Assembly (NCBI RefSeq): GCF_003313325.1
Contig: NZ_QMHQ01000002.1
Span: 868,001-932,000, forward strand
Source: Pedobacter namyangjuensis
GTDB taxonomy: Bacteria; Bacteroidota; Bacteroidia; Sphingobacteriales; Sphingobacteriaceae
Direction: 5' to 3'
Length of the DNA: 64,000 bases
The translations under genes were made by a program, and so were the position numbers. The notes beneath the pieces are model-generated. The model ran no database searches and had not been told where the DNA came from. It saw only the letters and a list, made by a program, of their open reading frames with translations. Positions within the stretch are counted from its first letter, which is position 1, and the number at the start of each line of letters is the position of its first letter. Below, in pieces: positions 44,757 through 54,758 of this stretch.

Positions 44757-46529
44757 TTACATCCGTTCCGGCACGTTTATGCCTAAAATAGCTGTTCCGG
44801 CTTTAAGTACGTCTGCAGTTACTTTACAAATGTTTAAGCGATGTTCTTTTACAACTTGATTTTCTTCTTTTACAATTGGCGGTACTTCGTGATAAAACTT
44901 ATTGAAAAGCTTAGCCACCTCATATAAATAATTGGCTAAAAATGCCGGACTATAAGCTTTAGCCGCATTGCTTAACTCAGCCGGATATTTAGCTAAAAGC
45001 ATAATCATTTCTAATTCGGTTGCTTCCAATCCAGCTACTTCGCTTTGCTTTACATCCAACTGGAAGTTTGCTTTTGCTAACAGCGATTTTATCCTAGCAT
45101 GTGTGTATTGAATAAACGGACCAGTATTTCCTTGAAAATCAATACTTTCGTTTGGATCGAACAACAAACGTTTTTTCGGTTCAACTTTTAGTAAGAAATA
45201 TTTCAAGGCGCCCAGGCCAATGTTGTAATACAATTCAGCTTTATCCGCCTCTGCGAAATCGTTCGTTTTACCTAAAGCTTCGGTTTTTTGCTTTGCGGTT
45301 TCAATCATTTCCGCTATCAAATCATCAGCATCTACAACGGTTCCTTCCCTACTTTTCATCTTTCCGCTAGGTAAATCAACCATCCCATAACTTAGGTGAT
45401 GCAAACCTTTCGCCCAGCTCTTGCCTAATTTTTCTAAAATCAAGAATAACACCTTGAAATGATAATCTTGCTCGTTACCTACTACATAAATAGATTGGTC
45501 CATGCCAAAATCATCGTATTTCATCTGGGCGGTACCTAAATCTTGGGTAATGTAAACCGAAGTACCATCCGCACGTAAAACCAGTTTTTGATCCAAGCCA
45601 TCAGCAGTTAAATCAATCCATACAGAACCATCTTCTTTTTTAAAGAAAACCCCTTTTGCCAACCCTTCATCTACCGTATCTTTTCCTAACAAATAGGTAT
45701 TGCTTTCGTAATAATATTTGTCAAAATCTACACCCAGGTTTTTGTAACTTACCGCAAAACCGTCGTAAACCCAGCCATTCATTTTTTTCCAAAGATCGAT
45801 AACTTCCTTATCGCCAGCTTCCCAAGCTAAAAGCATTTGTTGCGCTTCTTTGATTAAAGGCGCATTTTTCTTCGCCTCATCTTCAGTTTGCCCTTCGGCT
45901 TTTAAAGCATCAATTTCCTTTTTATATTCTTTATCGAAAATTACATAGTATTTGCCTACCAAATGGTCGCCTTTCAATCCAGAACTTTCTGGCGTTTCTC
46001 CATTGCCCCATTTTTCCCAAGCCAACATCGATTTGCAAATGTGTATACCTCTATCGTTTACCAAGTTTACCTTAAAAACTTCGTAGCCATCAGCTTTCAA
46101 CAGTTCTGCAACCGAATAACCTAGTAAATTGTTCCTAACGTGGCCCAGGTGAAGTGGCTTGTTGGTATTTGGCGATGAATATTCTACCATCACTTTTTTA
46201 CCGTTCGGTTTAGGCTTACCAAAATCATCGCTCAGCAATTCATTATTAAATAAATTTAACCAATAGCTATCAGCTATGCTTAAATTCAAAAATCCCTTAA
46301 CTACATTAAACGCAGTAACTTCCGCTACATTTGCAACTAAATATTCGCCAATTGCCGTAGCCGTTTGCTCCGGAGATTGTTTAGATATTTTTGTAATCGG
46401 AAAAACTACGATAGTAACCTGTCCTTCAAATTCTTTACGCGTTTCCTGTATATTAAGCACACTTTCTTCAATGCTTTGGTTGTAAAGTTGCTTTACGGCA
46501 TCTATAGTGGCGGTAGTTATAAAATTCAT
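44757..46529 (-). CDS. argS: Arginine--tRNA ligase
   Basis: A 590-residue class I aminoacyl-tRNA synthetase. The start MNFITTATIDAV at 46529 is supported by a TATTTTTG -7 box only 4 bases upstream. The HIGH-like motif is NKPLHLGHVRNNLLG, the KMSK-like motif GKMKSREG, and the C-terminal anticodon-binding domain begins near IQYTHARIKSLL. The N-terminal Add-1 domain for tRNA recognition is present. It charges tRNA-Arg with arginine and ATP. Single gene. Confidence 0.97.
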   Translation of the reverse strand: MNFITTATIDAVKQLYNQSIEESVLNIQETRKEFEGQVTIVVFPITKISKQSPEQTATAIGEYLVANVAEVTAFNVVKGFLNLSIADSYWLNLFNNELLSDDFGKPKPNGKKVMVEYSSPNTNKPLHLGHVRNNLLGYSVAELLKADGYEVFKVNLVNDRGIHICKSMLAWEKWGNGETPESSGLKGDHLVGKYYVIFDKEYKKEIDALKAEGQTEDEAKKNAPLIKEAQQMLLAWEAGDKEVIDLWKKMNGWVYDGFAVSYKNLGVDFDKYYYESNTYLLGKDTVDEGLAKGVFFKKEDGSVWIDLTADGLDQKLVLRADGTSVYITQDLGTAQMKYDDFGMDQSIYVVGNEQDYHFKVLFLILEKLGKSWAKGLHHLSYGMVDLPSGKMKSREGTVVDADDLIAEMIETAKQKTEALGKTNDFAEADKAELYYNIGLGALKYFLLKVEPKKRLLFDPNESIDFQGNTGPFIQYTHARIKSLLAKANFQLDVKQSEVAGLEATELEMIMLLAKYPAELSNAAKAYSPAFLANYLYEVAKLFNKFYHEVPPIVKEENQVVKEHRLNICKVTADVLKAGTAILGINVPERM

Positions 46530-46533
46530 GAAG

Positions 46534-46541
46534 CAAAAATA
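46534..46541 (-). promoter_or_regulatory. -7 promoter box of argS
   Basis: TATTTTTG matches TAnnTTTG and is followed after 4 bases by the chosen argS ATG, so the message has almost no leader. A convincing -33 TTG is not seen. Confidence 0.55.
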
Positions 46542-46786
46542 GCGATTAAACACTAAAGCTGAAAGAAACATATTGATGCTTTAAAAATAATAATTTGGGC
46601 GTTCGGGCGGGCTATCCGCTATATCTTTTAGCTTTCCTTCGCTACGCTCGGGCTAAAAGGATGCCGCTCCTATCCCTAACGCAATCACTAAAGAGCCAAC
46701 TATACCCATAAACCATTCTTCCTAATCTTTCAGCCTTTCGGACTTTGAAAAAATCTGATAGCTTTGTAACACAACAAACCAAATAT

Positions 46787-48232
46787 ATGAGCGAAGCACA
46801 AGAAAACTTTAACGTTAGTGTAAATACAGAAATTGGCCGACTTAGAAAGTTACTTATCCACAGCCCCGACAGCGGTTTAGGAAAAGTTGTGCCCTCTAAA
46901 GCGCAAGATTGGCTTTTTGAAGACATTGTTCATTTAGATACCATCCGCAAAGGCGAATACGATTATTACCTTAAATTGTTAATGTATTTCTTAGATCCTG
47001 ATAAGATTAGAGGTAAACTAGCAGAAATTGATAGCGAAGAAGCAAATAGAAATTTCTTCAAGCCAAATCACGCAGATTTTCATAATTCCAAAGCCGTTAT
47101 CGAGGTGCAAAACCTTTTGAGCGAGGTTTTGGAAAACGAATCTATCAGAAAAAAATTGGTAGCAGCGGTGGCAGCAATAGAAGGATGTACCTATAAAGTG
47201 CAAATGCAATTGGCAGATACCAACCCTAAGGAACTTGCCGAAATTTTTATTTCTGGCACCTTGGCAAATGATACGATGATTTTTGCTCCAATTCCGAATC
47301 TAATTTTCACCAGAGATGTTGGCACCACTATTAACAATCATATTTTACTAAATAAACCAGCAAAAAAAGCTCGTGTTCGCGAAACGCTTTTAATGCGATA
47401 CATCTTTTTTAATCACCCTATTTTTGCAAATTATAAAAACAACATTTTAGAAATACCTGATGTTACCATGCACTTTTTAAGACCTGGTGATGAACCAGCT
47501 TTTAGCACCACGCTAGAAGGTGGTGATGTAATGATGGTTAGCAAGAACCACGTTTTAATTGGCTGTAGCGAACGCACCTCTGAACACGGTGCAAACGAAG
47601 CTATAAAATTGTTGTTCGAAAACAATGTAGTAGAGAAAGTTACGGTGGTAAAAATTCCAGCAAAACGAGACTATATGCACCTAGATACGGTTTTTACACA
47701 GGTTAAACGTAATACTTGGGTTATTTTAAATTCAATTGCACACTCGCCTAAGTTTAATCCGAATGAGCCGATTAATTTTTTAAAAGAGCCAGAGCAGTTA
47801 GAAGCTACAACTGCCATTCAATTTCACAAAGACAAACCCGGAGAACCGAAATATTTTGAACATGTAGAAGCGTTGTTAAATGATATTAGTAAGAACGATT
47901 TAAATAGCAGCGAACCTACAAAAATCATTTACAGCGGAAATAATACTTTCCCTTACGATTCGAGAGAGCAATGGACAGATTCTTGTAATTTATTAGCCCT
48001 AAAAGAAGGCGTTGTTTTAGGCTACGACAGGAACGACAAAACTGTAGAAGCCTTTAAAGAAGCTGGTTTTAACATTGTAGACGTTAAGGATTTAATTAAG
48101 GATTTAGAAAGTGGCAAAGCCGATATTGAGACCATTACCGACACCCTAGTTTTAATGCCTTCGGCAGAATTATCTAGAGCAAGAGGTGGTTTCCATTGTA
48201 TGAGTTTGCCGATATTAAGAGACAATTTGTAA
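46787..48232 (+). CDS. Arginine deiminase-family protein
   Basis: A 481-residue protein from the start MSEAQENFNVSVNTEIG (46787); 14 upstream in-frame codons lack family sequence. The guanidino-group-modifying motifs are all there: LRKLLIHSPDSGLGKVVP, IPNLIFTRDVGTTI, LEGGDVMMVS, KRDYMHLDTVFTQV with the catalytic His, and RGGFHCMSLPI with the catalytic Cys. This supports hydrolysis of arginine to citrulline and ammonia. It is longer than classical ArcA (about 410 residues) with an insertion before FTRD. No ornithine transcarbamylase or carbamate kinase is nearby; ctlX lies next. Confidence 0.9.
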   Translation: MSEAQENFNVSVNTEIGRLRKLLIHSPDSGLGKVVPSKAQDWLFEDIVHLDTIRKGEYDYYLKLLMYFLDPDKIRGKLAEIDSEEANRNFFKPNHADFHNSKAVIEVQNLLSEVLENESIRKKLVAAVAAIEGCTYKVQMQLADTNPKELAEIFISGTLANDTMIFAPIPNLIFTRDVGTTINNHILLNKPAKKARVRETLLMRYIFFNHPIFANYKNNILEIPDVTMHFLRPGDEPAFSTTLEGGDVMMVSKNHVLIGCSERTSEHGANEAIKLLFENNVVEKVTVVKIPAKRDYMHLDTVFTQVKRNTWVILNSIAHSPKFNPNEPINFLKEPEQLEATTAIQFHKDKPGEPKYFEHVEALLNDISKNDLNSSEPTKIIYSGNNTFPYDSREQWTDSCNLLALKEGVVLGYDRNDKTVEAFKEAGFNIVDVKDLIKDLESGKADIETITDTLVLMPSAELSRARGGFHCMSLPILRDNL

Positions 48233-48271
48233 TATTAAGGGTGAAAGGCATAAGGTAGAGGGCCCTGGTGC

Positions 48272-48307
48272 TTATGTTAACGCCAACATAAAGATTTTTT
48301 TTTATTT
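48272..48307 (+). terminator. Terminator after the arginine deiminase-like gene
   Basis: TTATGTT pairs with AACATAA around AACGCC and is followed by a long T-run. It lies inside a larger imperfect inverted repeat (48237-48257 with 48320-48341) built on AAAGGC…AAGGTA-like arms. Confidence 0.65.
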
Positions 48308-48355
48308 TAGGCGTTTTGCTACCTTAAACCTTTCGCCTTTTAGCTTTTACCTTAA

Positions 48356-49267
48356 ATGCAAACAACTTCCCACATCTTAATGATTCGCCCTGTTGATTTT
48401 AAGTTCAACGAACAAACGGCAGGCAACAATAAATTTCAGCAAGCTAGTGAGCAGAGAGATGTACAACAGCAAGCTTTACAAGAGTTTGATGGTTTTGTAA
48501 CAATGCTGCGTTCAAACGGAGTAGATGTAACGGTAATTAATGATACTTTAGAACCATCTACTCCAGACTCTATTTTCCCAAATAACTGGGTTTCTTTTCA
48601 CGAAGATGGCGCTGTTTTTCTTTATCCAATGTTCTCTGAAAACCGTAGGTTAGAAAGAAGAGAAGAAATATTAGAAATTTTAGAAAAGAATTTCGAAATA
48701 AGCCATATTAATGATTTAAGCTTTTACGAAAATGGAAATATTTTTTTAGAAGGTACAGGGAGCATGGTTTTAGATAGAGCAAATAAAATTGCCTATGCTT
48801 GTTTAAGTGTGCGTACGGAGGTAGAAGCATTTAATAATTTTTGTCAGTTGGCCGGATATAAATCGGTAATATTTAATGCAGTAGACGCCACAAATTACCC
48901 AATTTACCATACCAATGTGATGATGTGTATTGGCGATAAATTTGCAGTAATCTGTCTTGATTCAATCCCAAATTTATACGAACGTGATTTTGTACAGAAA
49001 GTATTAACTCTTTCTGGCAAAGAAATTATCAAAATTAGTCTCGATCAAATGAACCACTTTGCGGGAAATATGCTGCAAGTTAAAAACGCAAATGAAGATA
49101 GTTTACTGGTCATGTCTGAGCAAGCTTATAAAGTGCTAAATGAAACACAAATTACTTCGCTTTCTAAATACGCAAAGTTGATTCATGCACCTTTATACAT
49201 GATAGAACAAAACGGTGGTGGTAGCGCAAGGTGCATGTTAGCAGAAGTACATTTGCCTATAAAGTAG
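48356..49267 (+). CDS. ctlX: CtlX-type citrulline utilisation hydrolase
   Basis: A 303-residue amidinotransferase/DDAH-fold protein. The opening ILMIRPVDFKFNEQTAGNN, the segment PDSIFPNNWVSFHEDGAVFLYPMFSENRRLERR, the catalytic His in HTNVMMCIGDKF and the catalytic Cys in NGGGSARCMLAEVHLP are those of CtlX. CtlX is linked to use of citrulline in some bacteria. It lies 123 bases after the arginine deiminase-like gene, which would supply citrulline. The interval 49268-49506 holds an unsupported short frame. Confidence 0.92.
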   Translation: MQTTSHILMIRPVDFKFNEQTAGNNKFQQASEQRDVQQQALQEFDGFVTMLRSNGVDVTVINDTLEPSTPDSIFPNNWVSFHEDGAVFLYPMFSENRRLERREEILEILEKNFEISHINDLSFYENGNIFLEGTGSMVLDRANKIAYACLSVRTEVEAFNNFCQLAGYKSVIFNAVDATNYPIYHTNVMMCIGDKFAVICLDSIPNLYERDFVQKVLTLSGKEIIKISLDQMNHFAGNMLQVKNANEDSLLVMSEQAYKVLNETQITSLSKYAKLIHAPLYMIEQNGGGSARCMLAEVHLPIK

Positions 49268-49506
49268 TTCTCAAACAAACCGACATTTCGAACCAGCGGC
49301 CGATGAGAATCTCATTAAATGGCGTAGGAAAATCAGATGCAGTTTACCAAATGGAGCCAATTTACCGTGTCAGTCCTGGTACAGTCGAAGACTTAAACGA
49401 GCCACGGCACACTAGCTTTACGTATGCTAAATATGATGAAAATCACTAAAAAATATCCAGCCACTAAAATTTATTTCGCTACTTTCGCCGAAAATCAAAA
49501 CTAAAT

Positions 49507-50085
49507 ATGTCTTTAGCGCAACAACTTCAAGATCGATCAGGCAATAAATGCGAATTATGTACTTCAGAAGGCAACCTATCTGTTTACGAAGTTCCACCAA
49601 CTGATAATGCTAATGCCGATAATTGCGTTTTAGTTTGCAAAACTTGCTTAGATCAAATTGAAAAAAGCGAACAGATTAACCCAGAACATTGGAAGGTTTT
49701 AACAGAAACCATGTGGAGCGAATTTGCGCCAGTACAAGTTGTTGCTTGGAGAATGTTAAGTAGGTTGAGAAACGAAGGTTGGGCTGCCGATAGTTTGGAT
49801 ATTTTATATTTAGATGAAGCTACTTTAGAATGGGCAAAGAAAACCGGCGACCATGAACAAGATGGTACGGTAGAATTTCATCAAGATAGCAATGGCGCAA
49901 GACTATTAGAAGGCGACACCGTTGTTTTAATTAAAACGCTAGATGTGAAAGGCTCTACCATTAGCGCTAAATTGGGCACCGTTGTAAAAAACATACGCTT
50001 GGTGCATGACAATACCGAACAAATTGAAGGAAAGGTTGAAGGCCAAACCATCGTTATTTTAACAAAATACCTGAGAAAAGGCTAG
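49507..50085 (+). CDS. PhnA/YjdM-type zinc-ribbon protein
   Basis: A 192-residue protein. The N-terminal zinc ribbon has CELC…CKTC (Cys pairs at about 15-18 and 44-47), and the C-terminal domain has LEGDTVVLIKTLDVKGS…LGTVVKNIRLV…IEGKVEGQTIVILTKYLRK, the PhnA/YjdM signature. Despite the historic name alkylphosphonate uptake protein, YjdM's role is unknown. A middle helical region (EHWKVLTETMWSEFAPVQVVAWRMLSRL) is longer than in E. coli YjdM. Single gene. Confidence 0.92.
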   Translation: MSLAQQLQDRSGNKCELCTSEGNLSVYEVPPTDNANADNCVLVCKTCLDQIEKSEQINPEHWKVLTETMWSEFAPVQVVAWRMLSRLRNEGWAADSLDILYLDEATLEWAKKTGDHEQDGTVEFHQDSNGARLLEGDTVVLIKTLDVKGSTISAKLGTVVKNIRLVHDNTEQIEGKVEGQTIVILTKYLRKG

Positions 50086-50101
50086 TACAAATCCTATTTT
50101 C

Positions 50102-50401
50102 TTATAAAAAGAAGAGTAAAAATAGTACCACAAAAATCAATAAAAACAAATTAATAAGAGAGCTCGTTCTATCTTTCTTAACTAATCGCAAAATTATTTC
50201 GGCTATTAGGGCAATACCCCAAAAAACAACTATTGCGCCGGCCAATAACACGTAACCAAATGGTCCGCCGGTATGCCTGTGATAGTCTCCTACACACAAG
50301 GTATGAGGATCATAAAGAAAATAGTAAAGTAAAAACAGGCTAAATAAGGGTACTGCTAAAATAGCCAAGCGTATTAAAAGATGTTTAATTATAACTTTCA
50401 T
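50102..50401 (-). CDS. Small membrane protein
   Basis: A 99-residue protein with three hydrophobic segments (about 8-28, 45-70, 80-98). Function not recognised. It starts 4 bases inside the stop region of the upstream gene (ATGA-type overlap), so the three genes 52004-50102 form one unit. Confidence 0.75.
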   Translation of the reverse strand: MKVIIKHLLIRLAILAVPLFSLFLLYYFLYDPHTLCVGDYHRHTGGPFGYVLLAGAIVVFWGIALIAEIILRLVKKDRTSSLINLFLLIFVVLFLLFFL

Positions 50402-51180
50402 CGTTCTATTTTTACAAATTTTTGTCCGTCAAATCTTAAGCTAAACTCGCTAGGTTCGCTATAGTAACCTTTGCCGATTAATGTTTTCAGTTTTTCAGTT
50501 TTCACACCCGGCATAAGTGCATCAAGATCACTACGAAGTGATGCATGCGCCAATAATCCGCGTAGAATTTGTGTTTTTGAGTCAAAATCAAACTCCATAT
50601 TGCATAGGTTAATATATCCGAGATCAGCAAATGCCGGTTGATCAATTATTAAGTGATCTCCTCTAATTTCTATTACATAAGCAACACTTTGGTAGCAATT
50701 CCCGTCTCCAGATTCCTGTCCAATTAATAAATAACGATTTTTCCCTGGGCTTTTTAATTTATAAATTTCATTAAAATCACAATTAATATTACTCGATAAA
50801 TTGTAAGCAAAAGTTTTACCGGAAGTGTTTTTCCATTGAATAATAGGGTGAGTAATAATCCTCCGGGTTCCGCCACAATCGTAACCGAAATTAAAAATCT
50901 TTATTTCGGTCCTATCGCCGCTGGTTAACGATAATCGTAAACCCAATGCTTTGTAATTGACATTCGTCCAATTGGTATTAGCCAATAGTTTTACAGATTT
51001 TTTCGCGGTAGCCAAACACAAACTATCTATATTATAATCTGGTTCATTGTTGTAGCTATAAGTCGCAGCAAAGCTGATGCTCTTTTTGATTTCTGACGCC
51101 AAACTATGATAAATATGGTTTTGTGCATAGCAGAGCTGAACCATCAAATACATACAAACGAAACCTGATAGCTTCTTCAT
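50398..51180 (-). CDS. Secreted protein of unknown function
   Basis: A 260-residue protein with a signal peptide (MKKLSGFVCMYLMVQLCYAQ). The mature part has beta-rich segments and several Cys residues (DSLCLATAKK, YDCGGTRR, NINCDFNE, GDGNCYQS), probably paired in the periplasm. There is no known domain that I can name. It overlaps its upstream neighbour by 4 bases. Confidence 0.75.
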   Translation of the reverse strand: MKKLSGFVCMYLMVQLCYAQNHIYHSLASEIKKSISFAATYSYNNEPDYNIDSLCLATAKKSVKLLANTNWTNVNYKALGLRLSLTSGDRTEIKIFNFGYDCGGTRRIITHPIIQWKNTSGKTFAYNLSSNINCDFNEIYKLKSPGKNRYLLIGQESGDGNCYQSVAYVIEIRGDHLIIDQPAFADLGYINLCNMEFDFDSKTQILRGLLAHASLRSDLDALMPGVKTEKLKTLIGKGYYSEPSEFSLRFDGQKFVKIER

Positions 51181-52004
51181 TCCTCGTTTTTCAATAAATA
51201 CAGCTTTCCAGCGCTGTTAAATTTATAAGTGTATCCGAGCCATCTCGGCCCCGATTTACAAGTTGTGCTCAATTCTTTTCGCTCAGCATTTATTTTCAAA
51301 TTGGTAAATTCTCCACAGCCCTTTGCACCGGCCGGAGCTGTCAGCTTCGTAAATTGCTTAGTTACTTTATTGTAGATAAAAACATCATAAGCAACAACCA
51401 AACCCTCTCCGTCAGTTACAGAAAAGGCTATATCGTCTATTCCATCAAAATTATAATCTTCTACATAAACATACCTCGCTCTATCCTTATCTTCAGGCAA
51501 AGGATTTAACAAAAAGTTTTTTTTAATCCCGTTAGGGTAAACTATGCGCAGGCTATCTTGATAAAACGAATAAAAATGAAATTGAACATTGTGTAGCAGC
51601 GCCATGCTTTTGCCATCGTATTCTTCGCTTTCATCAACTTTAAATTTAAACACTCTCCCATCGCTATATCGCTTATAATAAATATCCTCTACGTTTCTTG
51701 GCCATTCGGTAAAACCGTACTCGCCAGTAACTTTCCCATTATAAACCTCTGTCCATTTGTAAGTATTAAAATTAGGCTGACCAGAATCTCTATCACTACT
51801 ATCGATATCTAGCGATTTTAATTTTAAAGGAATGGGTTGAGTTTGGCCTTTATACCAAACGAAAGCACCTTTTGTACCCGAATAGCCCAACTGAAAATAT
51901 ATTGGTTTCTTTTCTCCAATAGACTTGAATTTCATTTGCGCCAACAGAAAATTAGGCAATAGGGAAATTCCAAAAATGACAAGGTAAATCGTTGATCTTT
52001 TCAT
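51177..52004 (-). CDS. Secreted protein with an XAC2610-like repeat region
   Basis: A 275-residue protein with a signal peptide (KRSTIYLVIFGISLLPNFLLAQ). Near residue 190 the calcium-loop-like YNFDGIDDIAFSVTDGEG, followed by YDVFIYNKVTKQFTKL, resembles VCBS/XAC2610-type proteins. Two Cys residues late in the chain could pair. First gene of a three-gene unit. The wider role, perhaps at the cell surface, is inference. Confidence 0.72.
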   Translation of the reverse strand: MKRSTIYLVIFGISLLPNFLLAQMKFKSIGEKKPIYFQLGYSGTKGAFVWYKGQTQPIPLKLKSLDIDSSDRDSGQPNFNTYKWTEVYNGKVTGEYGFTEWPRNVEDIYYKRYSDGRVFKFKVDESEEYDGKSMALLHNVQFHFYSFYQDSLRIVYPNGIKKNFLLNPLPEDKDRARYVYVEDYNFDGIDDIAFSVTDGEGLVVAYDVFIYNKVTKQFTKLTAPAGAKGCGEFTNLKINAERKELSTTCKSGPRWLGYTYKFNSAGKLYLLKNEE

Positions 52005-52256
52005 CCTTTTTTTAAAATGATATACTAAAATACATTTACACTATTAAAAAAACACATCATTTAACTATCCGTTAAAGTAGCGTTTATATTCGTCTAATTT
52101 CTTTTATTATTCGCAAAGCGAAATCATGTTGCATTCAAATAATAAAGCAAAACACGCAAATAAAGATTGAAAACAGGCTAATAATAAAACACGGTGTTTT
52201 GCTTAAAACTTAATATTATTTTAGTTTGTAGTTAACGCATTAAACCATAAACCCAA

Positions 52257-53312
52257 ATGAAAAAGAAACAAATGTTTAGTGTTTTATTGATTGCCGTTTT
52301 AAGCATCGTGGCATTTTTTCTTGTGCGTGCGTATTTTAGAAGCGAAGGTTATTTTCTGTCTAAACTCCCTCAAAAATATAAAACCTACCCATCGTTAAAC
52401 GAAAAAATAGAATCTGAAAATTTCAAGGTTATTACACTGTTTACCGGTGCCAGACCAAAACAGATTTACAAAGACACGGTAAATGATGTGTTGATTATAG
52501 AAAAACTTGAAGAGTTTAAAGCTAAAAGCGATAACGAAAATAACCTACTTTCATCTACGTATTATAGATTAGACAAATCTGGAAAGTTGCTGGACAGTAT
52601 TACCACGCGTAGCGACGAAGATTTTGGCTATGAACACGCTGGATTTATTCTTTATGAAAATACATATAGTACTTATTTACAGAATGGAAAAACAGACAAA
52701 ATCCCATACAAAATAATTAACCAGGATTTGAGCATGGGCAAAGATGCACTAACTATGCTCTTAAGCCAAACGCGAGAAAAATCTGTAGCATTAAAAGTAG
52801 ATAACGAAGGTGATTCTATAATCTACACGGCATTTATTAATGGATTGGTTGAAAAAATTTATACTCCAAATGATATGGACGTGGCGGTGGAGTATAAATT
52901 TCAAACTAACTTTTTATTATTACCAAGAGTGAACGAATATATAGATGGCGTTTTTTACGACTGGCAGAATAAAAAATCTCCTATCTACATCGATTACTTT
53001 TTAAAGCAACATTATAATTCGGCAACCTCGCCATCGCCTTTTGCGCCAGCGCCAACGAGCAGACCAGCTAATTGGGAAGGGATGGCTTATTTTCACGTTC
53101 CTATAAAAAACGATACGCTTAAATTTAAGCACACCATCAATTTCTACCCAGAAGAAAATTCAGGTTTTGCACCCTATTACAACAATTATCAATGGGGACA
53201 ATTAGACTTTTTTGAGGCACCAGAGTACAGTTTTAAATTAATTACTGTGGGTTACGACAATGATCATGTTCATCAGCTAGATGGTTGTTACATAATTATT
53301 CCGAAGAAATAA
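52257..53312 (+). CDS. Membrane-anchored protein of unknown function
   Basis: A 351-residue protein with one N-terminal membrane segment (KQMFSVLLIAVLSIVAFFLVRAYF) and no recognised domain; the bulk would face the periplasm. It ends one base before the next gene, so the two are co-expressed. The interval 52005-52256 between divergent units should hold both promoters. Confidence 0.72.
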   Translation: MKKKQMFSVLLIAVLSIVAFFLVRAYFRSEGYFLSKLPQKYKTYPSLNEKIESENFKVITLFTGARPKQIYKDTVNDVLIIEKLEEFKAKSDNENNLLSSTYYRLDKSGKLLDSITTRSDEDFGYEHAGFILYENTYSTYLQNGKTDKIPYKIINQDLSMGKDALTMLLSQTREKSVALKVDNEGDSIIYTAFINGLVEKIYTPNDMDVAVEYKFQTNFLLLPRVNEYIDGVFYDWQNKKSPIYIDYFLKQHYNSATSPSPFAPAPTSRPANWEGMAYFHVPIKNDTLKFKHTINFYPEENSGFAPYYNNYQWGQLDFFEAPEYSFKLITVGYDNDHVHQLDGCYIIIPKK

Positions 53313-53313
53313 T

Positions 53314-54549
53314 ATGGAAAAGCAAAAGAAAAATTTAGCGCTCTTGATGGCAATTACGGCAATTGCCTTATTATCAGCATGTGATTTTTTATTTCCGAAA
53401 AAGGCTAAATCGGCTTTGCCTGAATATACTTGGGGCAGTGCTATTAGCGATAAATACTTATGGCCTATGGTAGTAGTTAACGCAAATTTCATCAGTCCTG
53501 ATGGGGTTACCTTGGGCATTAGCGATTTTGGCAAGGAACAGTTTGAACCGTTGGGTGGCAAATGGGGCGTTGGCAATGGTGATACCATTGGAACGTTGGC
53601 TCCACTGCCGGTAAGCTTAAATTTAGAATGGCTTTCTATAAGAGAAAAGCTTTTTTACAAAACATCGGTTAAATTGCCGGCCAAAAAATTGGATAGTATT
53701 TTTAGAACCGCCAATGGTAAACAGCTTATCGTTGGTTTGGCACCCAAAGGGGAATTTATACTTTGGGCCAAGGGTACGAAAGGCCTTCAAGAAATACAAA
53801 AGTTTACTGCAAAAACCCATGACCCAAATTGGGAAGTTTTTCCGAAGGAAAATGAAGAAGATCAGACCGCTTATATGCAACGCATGTACAACAAAATTAG
53901 CAATACCGAGCGAGATGAAATAAATGCAAGCTTAAGTTTTGGTAATGAAGAAGCTACCGACGGTATTTTTAATGGCATTTATACCTATATAACGCAACAA
54001 AAAATTGGCCAGCAAGAAATGCTCCTCGTTCACAAACTCAAAGATAGTTTAGGCTTTGTTAGCCAAAACAAGTTGCCAGAAACTTATTCGCAGGGCGATT
54101 TGATAAAGGTACGATGGCGAAATGCAGACGTGGTATCATATAAAAAAGACGGCACATCAACTACTAAACAAATACTTATTGCAATAAGAACCGAACGCTA
54201 TAAAAAAGGAAAACTATCCATTTTAATTGAAAAAGGCATGCCACCGTTAACCGCTTTTTTTGAACAAGAAAGAATTTTTGACGAAAAAACTTTACTATTG
54301 GGTGATTTGGTCGCGTTCTATTTGGCAAATTCTAACGATCAAGACATCCGCTATGCGGTAGATGAAAGAAAAAAGCAGGCGTTAAAATATACTGTAAGCG
54401 ATTACCGATACAATAATGGCAAAGTTGGTTATCAAATTGTAATTACGCCAGTAAACGATCCCGATTTTGCTAAGAATATATACCTCCATCCATCATCGCC
54501 CTTGCGATTGCTAGAATGGCAAGAAGTTAAACAAAACGAAAAAAACTAA
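53314..54549 (+). CDS. Lipoprotein of unknown function
   Basis: A 411-residue protein. The start (MEKQKKNLALLMAITAIALLSAC) is a lipoprotein signal with LSAC box and Cys at about residue 23. The rest is mixed alpha/beta with a repeated strand pattern; the stretch GDLIKVRWRNADVVSYKKDG hints at a small beta-barrel. No domain is named. It follows the 52257 gene after one base. Confidence 0.72.
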   Translation: MEKQKKNLALLMAITAIALLSACDFLFPKKAKSALPEYTWGSAISDKYLWPMVVVNANFISPDGVTLGISDFGKEQFEPLGGKWGVGNGDTIGTLAPLPVSLNLEWLSIREKLFYKTSVKLPAKKLDSIFRTANGKQLIVGLAPKGEFILWAKGTKGLQEIQKFTAKTHDPNWEVFPKENEEDQTAYMQRMYNKISNTERDEINASLSFGNEEATDGIFNGIYTYITQQKIGQQEMLLVHKLKDSLGFVSQNKLPETYSQGDLIKVRWRNADVVSYKKDGTSTTKQILIAIRTERYKKGKLSILIEKGMPPLTAFFEQERIFDEKTLLLGDLVAFYLANSNDQDIRYAVDERKKQALKYTVSDYRYNNGKVGYQIVITPVNDPDFAKNIYLHPSSPLRLLEWQEVKQNEKN

Positions 54550-54758
54550 ACTCATGGATAACATTAGTTAAAACACGTTTATTTTAGCTGTAGTTATTTT
54601 ACCTAACTTTTGCGCTTGCCGTTTGTTGTTAAAACCAACGCTCTAAAATTTTAAATTATTTAGCTAAAGTAAAATTAAGTTATTAATCGAATAATTTTAA
54701 ACTACTACATCAATTCTCGATTTTTAATTACATTTTTGCAAAAAATTATTTGATATAA

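Noticed and set aside
49231..49449. 72-codon frame overlapping the end of ctlX
   Set aside because: It starts inside ctlX in another frame, has no domain and no promoter; probably chance, although the last part reads as plausible protein.
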